Positions 1 through 5,605 of a DNA stretch of 5,605 nt are shown one piece after another (the stretch's first letter is position 1; each line of letters starts with the position of its first letter). Made by a program: the position numbers and the translations under genes. Source of the stretch: an uncultured bacterium. Lineage in GTDB: Bacteria; Acidobacteriota; Thermoanaerobaculia; Multivoradales; JAHEKO01. The notes under the pieces are model-generated. The model ran no database searches. It was not told where the DNA came from and saw only the letters and a list, made by a program, of their open reading frames with translations. The DNA lies in contig CALILB010000323.1 of NCBI GenBank assembly GCA_938016625.1, forward strand, positions 1-5,605. Direction: 5' to 3'.

Positions 1-261
1 GGCTACTACTATGCTCACCTGGAAGCTCTTTCCGCGCACAGCTCCTACATCGCGGACGACTGGGTGCGTTGGGGCAACGCCAACCAGGTTCGCGCCACCA
101 ACCTGAAAGGCAGCGAGCTCCGGCTTGTCTACACGATCCGATCCAAAATGAATCTCTTCGCCCGCTTGTTCTTTGTCGATGCCATCGATCTGCTCGAAGC
201 GGGCGACACCACCAGGGAAACCGGCAATCGCCTGCGCGTCGACTGGAACTTCTCGTTTTGA
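1..261 (+). CDS. Putative porin, C-terminal fragment (Porin_5-like outer-membrane beta-barrel)
   Basis: This is the last 86 codons of a gene whose start lies before the window; the frame is open from base 1 and stops at TGA 259-261. The residues show the alternating polar/hydrophobic pattern of beta-strands with many aromatics (YYYAHLEAL, SELRLVYTIRSKMNLFARLFFVDAI). The protein ends in the strand NRLRVDWNFSF, with a terminal Phe as recognised by the BAM machinery for outer-membrane proteins. The layout, a 'TNLKGSELRLVY' strand followed by 'FARLFFVDAI', a charged turn and a final TGNRLRVDWNF strand, resembles the C-terminus of the 'putative porin' family (Porin_5) as I remember it. The likely role is an outer-membrane channel; the substrate is unknown. 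It converges on the pentaheme cytochrome gene with 22 bases between the stops, so it is not in that operon, although a functional link is possible. Another barrel family remains possible because most of the gene is not visible. Confidence 0.72.
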   Translation, partial: GYYYAHLEALSAHSSYIADDWVRWGNANQVRATNLKGSELRLVYTIRSKMNLFARLFFVDAIDLLEAGDTTRETGNRLRVDWNFSF

Positions 262-283
262 CGCAGAATCGGACTGGACGAGG

Positions 284-1900
284 CTAGTCAGCCACCGCTT
301 TCCTCGCGCTGGCAAGGATCACCGCCGACTTCCCCGCCATCTCCTCGTAGTAGCCGATAAAGCGCTCGATCTCCGGGGCTTCTTGATCGCCCAGGTTGTG
401 GGCCCAGCGGTAGGCCACCGGCTGGTACCAGAGAGCGGCCTCGACGGTAAACGGTCCGTCGGCACCCCCCAGATCCACCGAATAGCCGATACGGTCGCCA
501 CCACCAACGAAGTCCTCGTCCTCCCCTGCCCCACCGTGGACTGCGATGTCGTGGTCGGCGGTGGTCTTGTCAAAGCCGTCCGGCAGCAGCCGATTGTCCT
601 TGAGGTAGGTGATGGCCGACAGCAGGACCGTGGTCACCGAGCCGTCGGGCTCGCCCATGATCGCCTCGTAGATCTGTACCTTCTCGGGGTGGTCGATGGT
701 GTCGTAGTGGGGCTCGAACCGCGCCGGATCGGCGTCGTTGTCGTTGCCCACGATCGAGCCGTCCGGCTCGAAGGCTCCCGACTCGAAGACAATTTCGCCT
801 TCCGCATTCCGCACCACGAAGTGAATCCAGACACGGCGCGATGGGTAGGCGGAGGGGAGCTTGTGTCCGGCCAGGTTGGTGATCACTACTTCGGCCCGCA
901 GCACCCCACCGTCGACTTCGAATTCCTCGAGCGACACCATGCCGGCGCGGGTCTGGAGGTTCTTGGTCGTCTGCTCGACGGTCGTTGCCAGCTCCTGTGG
1001 CAGTGCCGTCACCGCGAGCACCTGGCGGTGGGTGTTGAGGATCCGCGGCATGAGGATATTGCCGCCGCGGAAGACATGCCGCGACACCCCCTGGCGCGAC
1101 ACCCCGAGCACGCTACTGATGGCCATCTCGCCCTCGATCACCGGCATGTGGCAGTCCTGGCAGCTCTTCTCCCCGGCATAGGCGCTGTGCTTCCACTCGA
1201 GGTAGGGCACCTGCTCGGGCAGCTCCCCCACCACCTCGCCCTCGTCGTCGAGGGTATGGGTAAACAGCGTATGGCAGGTGGCACAGAGCTCGGAGCTCTG
1301 GATGTGCTCGCCTTTCTCGGGCAGGAAGCTGGAGGCCGAGCGCATCAGGTGCATCCGTCCCTCGCCGACGTCGTAGGGGCCATAGACCCGCCGCTCGCCT
1401 TCGGGGGTGGTCGTGTCGAGACTGAAACCGGCGGTAAAGCTCGAGCGCTCGCCCAGCCCCTCCTCCCCGATCTGGTGGCAGACGGCACAGGAGACGCCAT
1501 CGGCAGCCCGCAGGTCGGCGGGATCGGCGCCGTGGCTCAGCGGCAGATGGCTGAAGATCTCGCCCATCCGACCCTCGGCGTTGGCCTGGAAGCGGGCCAT
1601 CGGCATGTGACAGGCCGAGCACTCGTTCTCGATCACCGCCGCGGCCGTCGGATGGACCAGCGTCTCCCGCCGGACGGCGGCCTGCCAGTAGGGATCCCGC
1701 GCCGCGTTGGCCATCATCGAGCCGCGCCAACCGACACCGATCGAAACGTCCTCGCCGGCCGGGGTGAGCAGACCGTTGTGACAGGCCATACAGCTCTCGG
1801 CGGTGACAAAGAGATTTGGCACCCCCTGAGCACCGAGCGTAGCTGCGCCAAGGAGGGCTAGCGCCATCACCACCAGGATGAAATCAGTCTTCCAAGTCAT
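284..1900 (-). CDS. Secreted pentaheme c-type cytochrome with large heme-free C-terminal domain
   Basis: The product is 538 residues. Residues 1-25 form a Sec signal peptide (MTWK, then a hydrophobic run ending near TLGAQG), so it is exported. Five CXXCH heme sites are visible: C37 (CMACH), C94 (CSACH), C138 (CAVCH), C206 (CATCH) and C247 (CQDCH). All ten cysteines belong to these motifs. The stretch WRGSMMANAARDPYWQAAV (58-76) and the 'SCQDCHMP' site are typical of cytochrome c554-like multiheme proteins. From about residue 320 a heme-free, beta-rich domain begins, with GHKLPSAYPSRRVW (345-358) and a further conserved-looking segment around YLKDNRLLPDGFDK (432-445). Several free histidines (H83, H184, H199, H238, H275, H291) could be distal ligands. 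ATG 1900 was chosen because it begins the signal peptide; the frame continues upstream but only inside the preceding gene. It starts four bases after that gene's stop, so translational coupling is likely. The role is probably electron transfer; a redox enzyme activity cannot be excluded. Confidence 0.9.
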   Translation of the reverse strand: MTWKTDFILVVMALALLGAATLGAQGVPNLFVTAESCMACHNGLLTPAGEDVSIGVGWRGSMMANAARDPYWQAAVRRETLVHPTAAAVIENECSACHMPMARFQANAEGRMGEIFSHLPLSHGADPADLRAADGVSCAVCHQIGEEGLGERSSFTAGFSLDTTTPEGERRVYGPYDVGEGRMHLMRSASSFLPEKGEHIQSSELCATCHTLFTHTLDDEGEVVGELPEQVPYLEWKHSAYAGEKSCQDCHMPVIEGEMAISSVLGVSRQGVSRHVFRGGNILMPRILNTHRQVLAVTALPQELATTVEQTTKNLQTRAGMVSLEEFEVDGGVLRAEVVITNLAGHKLPSAYPSRRVWIHFVVRNAEGEIVFESGAFEPDGSIVGNDNDADPARFEPHYDTIDHPEKVQIYEAIMGEPDGSVTTVLLSAITYLKDNRLLPDGFDKTTADHDIAVHGGAGEDEDFVGGGDRIGYSVDLGGADGPFTVEAALWYQPVAYRWAHNLGDQEAPEIERFIGYYEEMAGKSAVILASARKAVAD

Positions 1901-1916
1901 CTCCCTACCACCCCTC
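1901..1916 (-). promoter_or_regulatory. Ribosome binding region of the pentaheme cytochrome gene, overlapping the upstream stop codon
   Basis: Reading the - strand, GAGGGG (1916-1911) lies ten bases before the ATG, and AGGGAG (1906-1901) abuts it. The TAG stop of the upstream gene (1907-1905) sits inside this purine-rich run. Ribosomes finishing the upstream gene would therefore end on the initiation region, which fits coupled translation of the two cytochromes. Confidence 0.5.
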
Positions 1917-3062
1917 GAAAAGCGAGCCGTCGAACCAGTCCCAGAGAAAATAGAAGACCACCTGCGTGTCTCTGATCTCCCGTTCGTTGAGCGGGGCTCG
2001 CAGCCCGATGTTGAACATGATGTGCTGGCGTTTGTTGAGGGTAATCTGCATCTGGGGCACGACGCTGTATCTGATGGTGGCGTCGCCGGCAAACTCCCGG
2101 CCCGCGGTGAGCTCCACCATCGGTGACCACGCCCGACCGAACTGTCCGGTGGTCCCGGTCCAGCCTAGCGCCACCCGGAGAAAGCCCGCGTTCTCGGCCT
2201 TGTCTTTGTCGGCGGTGAGCTCGAGCCCGGCCTGGCTCTGGAAAAAGAAGTCGGCAGGCAGTATCTGACCCCAGAGGACCATCGGCTCGAAGACCCAGGT
2301 GCCGTTGCCAAAGCCGAGCTCGTCGTCACCCGTGGGGGCGATGAGCTCGCCGGCCACCGAAACGATCGTGCCCTTTTCAGCGCTGTGGTAGACGGCGCGT
2401 TTGAGAGCAAAGGCGATGTCGCCGACCGACGAGGTCCATCTCGTCGTGCCGTCGTCATCGATGACATCCGGTATCTCGAGCCAGCCGAAGGGAAAGACGA
2501 CCTCCCATTGGTTGCGGGGACCAAACCGCTGCTCGTACACCAGTTTGTTGAGCACCGAGCCCCGACCCTCGGTCTTGATCAGGGTCGTGATCACCGCCTC
2601 GTCCTCGGGGTAGGCCTTGCCCGTTATCAATGCCCGCGGCAGGTTGAGCTCACCACGCGGCCAGCGGTCGTCGGTACAGAAGGTGCGGATGTAGTCGACC
2701 GCCAGCTGCACCTGGTCGACGGTCAGGACACCCTGGAACGCGGGCATCAGCTCGGAGAAGCCCCGCGAGGGACCGCCCTCGTAGGCGATTCCCACCCAGT
2801 CGCTGTCCGGCTCGCGGGCAGCGAAATCGCAGTCGGTGAAGTCGGGCACAGGTGTCGAGAAACCGACCAGGCTGGCCGGCGCCCCACGGCCGTCGGCCCC
2901 GTGACAGGAGGCACAGGCCGCTTGATAGATCCCGCTACCGGTACTCGGGATGTTGTCGCCGGCCATGGCCGGCAGGGCCAGGGTACCTACCACCAGCGCC
3001 AGAAAGCGCCAGGGACAGCCACGACCACCTTGTTCGGTATCGAGTTGGAACTCCCCTCTCAA
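1905..3062 (-). CDS. Monoheme cytochrome c fused to a predicted outer-membrane beta-barrel
   Basis: The product is 385 residues, starting at TTG 3062-3060. A signal peptide (hydrophobic FLALVVGTLALPAMA, cleavage likely after A34) is followed by a class I cytochrome c domain, about residues 38-132. This has CASCH at C50-H54 followed by GADGRG, and the probable distal ligand M106 in SELMPAFQGVLT. Two extra cysteines (C78, C129) could form a disulfide. A linker with RGELNLPRALITGKAYPEDE (136-155) leads into residues 165-385. That part reads as about 11-12 amphipathic beta-strands rich in aromatics, for example NKLVYEQRFG, TWVFEPMVLWGQI, DFFFQSQAGLELTAD and TQVVFYFLWDWF, separated by charged or glycine turns, as expected of an outer-membrane barrel. 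An upstream ATG at 3116 would only add residues without signal-peptide character and lacks the Shine-Dalgarno. It is the first gene of a two-gene operon with the pentaheme cytochrome. A role in moving electrons at or across the outer membrane is inferred. The fold resembles Cyc2 in plan (cytochrome then porin), but the heme domain is a full cytochrome c, so I do not call it Cyc2. Confidence 0.85.
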   Translation of the reverse strand: MRGEFQLDTEQGGRGCPWRFLALVVGTLALPAMAGDNIPSTGSGIYQAACASCHGADGRGAPASLVGFSTPVPDFTDCDFAAREPDSDWVGIAYEGGPSRGFSELMPAFQGVLTVDQVQLAVDYIRTFCTDDRWPRGELNLPRALITGKAYPEDEAVITTLIKTEGRGSVLNKLVYEQRFGPRNQWEVVFPFGWLEIPDVIDDDGTTRWTSSVGDIAFALKRAVYHSAEKGTIVSVAGELIAPTGDDELGFGNGTWVFEPMVLWGQILPADFFFQSQAGLELTADKDKAENAGFLRVALGWTGTTGQFGRAWSPMVELTAGREFAGDATIRYSVVPQMQITLNKRQHIMFNIGLRAPLNEREIRDTQVVFYFLWDWFDGSLFEGW

Positions 3063-3067
3063 GGTCC

Positions 3068-3077
3068 ACCTCCCTCC
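3068..3077 (-). promoter_or_regulatory. Strong Shine-Dalgarno supporting a TTG start
   Basis: On the - strand the sequence GGAGGGAGGT (3077-3068) lies five bases before TTG 3062-3060. It is the best ribosome binding site in the window, and the following codons run directly into a signal peptide. This decides the start in favour of TTG rather than the ATG at 3116. Confidence 0.7.
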
Positions 3078-3084
3078 GTTCGGC

Positions 3085-3111
3085 TGGACCAACACTCCGC
3101 CTCCGTATAAT
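3085..3111 (+). promoter_or_regulatory. Candidate sigma70-type promoter for the LptFG fusion gene
   Basis: A perfect TATAAT lies at 3106-3111 in otherwise GC-rich DNA. TGGACC at 3085-3090 matches TTGACA at 4 of 6 positions, with a slightly short 15-base spacer. Transcription would begin near 3118, only a few bases before the ATG at 3122, giving an almost leaderless mRNA. This fits the lack of any Shine-Dalgarno before that ATG. A chance match is possible. Confidence 0.4.
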
Positions 3112-3135
3112 GTCACCCTCGATGCGCCGAGTCAC
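3107..3135 (-). promoter_or_regulatory. Candidate divergent promoter for the cytochrome operon
   Basis: Reading the - strand, GTGACT (3135-3130) and CATTAT (3112-3107) each match the sigma70 -35 and -10 consensus at 4 of 6 positions, with a 17-base spacer. The predicted start near 3100 leaves a leader of about 38 bases before the TTG at 3062, enough to contain the Shine-Dalgarno at 3077-3068. The -10 shares its bases with the + strand TATAAT, and the -35 lies inside the first codons of the permease gene. Confidence 0.3.
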
Positions 3136-5488
3136 CGGTTATGTGATGTCGGAAGTCCTCGGGCCCTTTGTTCTCGGGTTCCTGCTGTATACCTTTCTGC
3201 TGCTCATCCAGTTTCTCTTTGCCTCGGCGGAGATGATCATCCGGCGGGGTGTCCCCGCCGTCCAGGTGGGAAAGCTGCTGGGACTGACGCTGCCCAACAT
3301 CGTCGTGTTGACGATCCCGATGTCGTTTCTCTTTGCCATTCTCGTGGCCATCGGCCGGCTGGCCTCCGACAGCGAGCTCACCGCGCTCCGCGCCTCGGGG
3401 GTAAGCCTCTTCTCCCTCTACCGACCGATCTTCGTCTTTTCGCTACTGCTGATGGCCGTCAACACCTACCTGATGGTCGATACCCTGCCCAAGGGCAACA
3501 GCGCTCTCCAACAGCTGAGAATCGACATCATCACCCAGAGTGTCGATCGTCAGGTCGAGCCACGGGTCTTCTACGAGGAGTGGGAAGGCGTGATGCTCTA
3601 TGTCTTCGAGGTGCGCCCCGGCGAGTCCGAGTGGCAGGGCGTCTTTGTCGCCGAGAATCTCCCTACCGCAGAGAACCAGGTCACCGTCGCCTCACGCGGC
3701 GAGGTGCGTCTGGACGACGCCGGGGAGCGGCTGGTGCTGCATCTCGAGGACGCGGTTGTCCACAAGGTGGATTTCCGCAACCCCGACAAGTACACGATGA
3801 GCAGCGTCAAGAGCCTGGACCGCGTTCTGGTCGACCGCTTTACCACCCAGCAACGCACCCGTGCCCGCTCCTCGAAGGGGCTGCGCGAGCTCAACCTGCG
3901 CGAGCTGCAGGAGAGGTACGAGGACCCCGATGCCTCACCCCAGATGCGCAACCTCGCCCGGGTCGAGATCCACAAGAAGTTCTCCATCCCCGCGGCCTGT
4001 GTCGTCTTTGGCCTCATCGGCCTGCCTCTGGGTTTTATGGGCGGGCGTGGCAGTCGCACCTCGGGGTTCGCCCTCTCGGTGGCCATCGTCCTCGTCTACT
4101 ACGTCTTTCTCAACAACGGTGAGGAGGCGGCGAGAATCGGCAAGATGGCGCCCTGGCTGGCCATGTGGCTGCCCAACTTCATGCTCGCCCTGGTGGGTCT
4201 GTTCATGCTGGCGCGCAGGAATCGTGACAAGAACCTGCTGCTGCTGCCCATCGATCGGTGGGTCCGCCGCTTTAGATTGCCGGGTCGCAAGGCAACCGAT
4301 GCCGACCAACTCGGCGAGCCGGAGAGCGCGTCCGAACTACCCCGCCGGCAGCGGCCAACGCAGACCGATGTGGTGCTCCGACTCCCCCACTTTCGCTTCG
4401 GATTTCCCAGTCTTCTCGATCGCTATGTGGTCAAGATGTTCGTCTCGAGCTTCTTGCTCGTCCTGCTCTCGGGGGTCTCCATCTATATCGTGGCCGACCT
4501 CACCCAGCAGATGGACGACATTCTGAAAAACAAGGTCAGCAGCACCGTGGTCTTCGACTACTACAAATATCTCTCGATGCAGCTCGCCTATGAGATCTCA
4601 CCGGTGGCGGTGCTCGTCACCATCCTCGTTGTCTTCGGGCTGTTATCGAAGACCAACGAGGTCGTGGCTGCCAAGGCCCTCGGGGTGAGTCTCTACCGCC
4701 TGGCGCTGCCTGCCCTGGTGGCCGCCGCCACGGTCGCCCTGCTGGCGGCCGTCCTACAGCTTCGCGTGCTGCCCGCCTCGAATGCGCGGGTGGCCCAGCT
4801 CAGAGACGAGATCAGGGGGAAGACCGGTACGCGCACCTACCGCCGTGCCGATCGCCAGTGGCTCTTTGGACAGGGGCGATACATCTACAACTACCTCCAT
4901 TACGACGCTGAGCAGAAGGGCTTGCAGCGGCTCCAGGTCTTCGAGTTCGACGACGACTATCAGCTTGCCAGGCGGTTCTATTCCAACACGGCCAGCTTCC
5001 TCGGTGATGCCTGGCTGTTCGACAGCGGGTGGGTGAGGTCCTACAAAGGGCCGAGTGTGCTGGATTACGAGACCTTCGACCAACCGGTCATCGACTACTA
5101 CCCGGAGACCCCGGAGTACTTCGAGTCGGAGTTCAAGAAACCCGAGGCCATGAGCTATACCGAGCTCAAGGAGCACATTCTGGAGGTCCAGGCCAGCGGC
5201 CAGGCGGCGCCCGAGCTCGAAGTGGAGCTTCACAAGAAGATCTCGTTCCCGGTCGTATCACTGATCATGGGCTTGGTGGCGCTGCCCTTCTCCTTTCGCC
5301 TCGGCCGACGGGGCACGCTCTATGGCGTGGGTGTCGGTATCCTGCTGGGGATGGTCTTCTACGGTGTCTTCGCCTTTGGCTCGACGCTGGGAGAGACCGG
5401 TGCCCTGCCACCGCTGGTGGCGGTGTGGAGTCCCGGCATCGCCTTCGCGCTCTTTTCGCTTTACCTGCTGCTGGGTGTGCGGAGCTGA
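3122..5488 (+). CDS. LptF-LptG fusion: lipopolysaccharide export ABC transporter permease
   Basis: This 788-residue inner-membrane protein contains two complete YjgP/YjgQ permease units. Unit 1 (1-378) has membrane helices near 14-35, 55-78, 101-120, 288-305, 315-330 and 342-363, with a periplasmic domain between helices 3 and 4. A charged linker (about 379-428) follows. Unit 2 (429-788) repeats the plan, with helices near 436-459, 490-508, 525-548, 707-723, 732-752 and 762-785. The two units share matching motifs: ELTALRASGVSLFSLYRP (85-102) with NEVVAAKALGVSLYRLALP (512-530), probably the LptB-contacting coupling helices, and HKKFSIPAACVVFGLIGLP with HKKISFPVVSLIMGLVALP before helix 4. In known systems LptF and LptG are separate proteins that pair with the LptB ATPase dimer and pass LPS to LptC; here one chain supplies both. 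ATG 3122 fits the family start (MRRVTGYVMSEVLGPF); ATG 3110 would add four residues, and GTG 3143 is a weaker choice. The next gene follows after six bases. Confidence 0.93.
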   Translation: MRRVTGYVMSEVLGPFVLGFLLYTFLLLIQFLFASAEMIIRRGVPAVQVGKLLGLTLPNIVVLTIPMSFLFAILVAIGRLASDSELTALRASGVSLFSLYRPIFVFSLLLMAVNTYLMVDTLPKGNSALQQLRIDIITQSVDRQVEPRVFYEEWEGVMLYVFEVRPGESEWQGVFVAENLPTAENQVTVASRGEVRLDDAGERLVLHLEDAVVHKVDFRNPDKYTMSSVKSLDRVLVDRFTTQQRTRARSSKGLRELNLRELQERYEDPDASPQMRNLARVEIHKKFSIPAACVVFGLIGLPLGFMGGRGSRTSGFALSVAIVLVYYVFLNNGEEAARIGKMAPWLAMWLPNFMLALVGLFMLARRNRDKNLLLLPIDRWVRRFRLPGRKATDADQLGEPESASELPRRQRPTQTDVVLRLPHFRFGFPSLLDRYVVKMFVSSFLLVLLSGVSIYIVADLTQQMDDILKNKVSSTVVFDYYKYLSMQLAYEISPVAVLVTILVVFGLLSKTNEVVAAKALGVSLYRLALPALVAAATVALLAAVLQLRVLPASNARVAQLRDEIRGKTGTRTYRRADRQWLFGQGRYIYNYLHYDAEQKGLQRLQVFEFDDDYQLARRFYSNTASFLGDAWLFDSGWVRSYKGPSVLDYETFDQPVIDYYPETPEYFESEFKKPEAMSYTELKEHILEVQASGQAAPELEVELHKKISFPVVSLIMGLVALPFSFRLGRRGTLYGVGVGILLGMVFYGVFAFGSTLGETGALPPLVAVWSPGIAFALFSLYLLLGVRS
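5481..5484 (+). promoter_or_regulatory. Ribosome binding site for the last gene, within the end of the LptFG gene
   Basis: GGAG at 5481-5484 lies ten bases before ATG 5495, just ahead of the TGA stop of the permease gene (5486-5488). The spacing is somewhat long, but it supports translation of the downstream gene from the same transcript. Confidence 0.4.
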
Positions 5489-5494
5489 TCGCCG

Positions 5495-5605
5495 ATGGAG
5501 GTCTTCTTCCTTTTTCTGCTGGCGCTGACCGTGGGGTCACTGACCACCCTCTATTGGATCCCCGAGCCGGATCTCGGCCGCGGCTACTTCCAGCTCAACG
5601 CCCTG
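5495..5605 (+). CDS. Unidentified membrane protein, N-terminal fragment
   Basis: Only the first 37 codons are visible; the frame is still open at the window end. The protein begins MEVFFLFLLALTVGSLTTLYW, a single hydrophobic segment that may be a transmembrane helix or signal anchor. A polar stretch, IPEPDLGRGYFQLNAL, follows and could lead into a second helix. It starts six bases after the LptFG stop, with a GGAG ten bases upstream, so it is probably cotranscribed with the permease. I do not recognise the family with confidence. The neighbourhood alone does not show an envelope-biogenesis role. The real start could also lie slightly downstream, but this ATG immediately precedes the hydrophobic segment and is the natural choice. 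Confidence 0.6.
   Translation, partial: MEVFFLFLLALTVGSLTTLYWIPEPDLGRGYFQLNAL

Noticed and set aside
262..293. Terminator between the convergent porin and cytochrome genes
   Set aside because: The only inverted repeat seen is GGCT/AGCC at 282-293, a 4 bp stem with no following T-run; too weak to call.
173..1861. A long open frame of 562 codons on the + strand, opposite the pentaheme cytochrome gene
   Set aside because: Its translation shows no domain or signal. It is rich in His, Val, Gly and Arg as expected for the antisense of a GC-rich gene, while the opposite strand has five heme motifs and a signal peptide.
1901..2092. A 64-residue N-terminal extension of the pentaheme cytochrome
   Set aside because: It lies entirely inside the preceding gene, is Ser/Thr/Arg-rich without a fold, and would bury the clear signal peptide that begins at 1900.
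1905..3062. Assigning the barrel-fused cytochrome as Cyc2 iron oxidase
   Set aside because: The order of cytochrome then barrel is similar, but the heme domain is a full class I cytochrome c with a distal Met, and I see no Cyc2-specific motif around the heme site.
3063..3116. ATG 3116 as the start of the barrel-fused cytochrome
   Set aside because: No ribosome binding site precedes it and the added residues do not resemble a signal peptide; TTG 3062 has a strong Shine-Dalgarno five bases away.
2852..3121. An upstream extension of the LptFG frame of up to 90 codons
   Set aside because: It is antisense to the signal peptide and heme region of the divergent gene, is Arg/Pro/Ser-rich, and the family's usual N-terminus begins at 3122.
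2950..4122. A 390-codon open frame on the + strand overlapping the permease gene in another frame
   Set aside because: Arg/Pro/Gly-rich translation without domains; a codon-bias shadow of the LptFG frame.

Overview
The window is GC-rich bacterial DNA, densely coded, with two transcriptional blocks. It looks like a Gram-negative organism: it encodes outer-membrane beta-barrels, periplasmic c-type cytochromes and an LPS-export permease. The permease is a single LptF-LptG fusion rather than two genes, which argues against an enterobacterial type of genome. Together with the multiheme cytochrome style, this suggests Acidobacteriota (perhaps a Thermoanaerobaculia-like lineage). That placement is an inference and not proven by the window.

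Left block (1-3062). A porin-like gene on the + strand enters from outside the window and ends at 261. Facing it on the - strand is a two-gene operon read from about 3100 down to 284. The first gene (1905-3062) encodes a secreted protein with an N-terminal monoheme cytochrome c domain followed by a predicted outer-membrane beta-barrel. Four bases later comes a secreted protein with five CXXCH heme sites and a large heme-free C-terminal domain (284-1900). The tight spacing and shared heme chemistry suggest that the two products work together in electron transfer in the periplasm or across the outer membrane. No donor or acceptor can be read from the sequence.

Right block (3122-5605). Divergent from the cytochrome operon across only 59 bases is a 788-residue LptF-LptG fusion, the transmembrane part of the ABC exporter that pulls lipopolysaccharide out of the inner membrane. 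Six bases after it starts a further membrane protein of unknown function, cut by the window end. The intergenic gap contains one AT-rich spot (TATAAT on the + strand) that could serve as the -10 element in both directions.

No tRNA, rRNA, CRISPR array, insertion sequence or phage gene was seen. No stretch over 300 bases lacks a gene. The most notable items are the cytochrome/beta-barrel fusion with its pentaheme partner, and the LptFG fusion.
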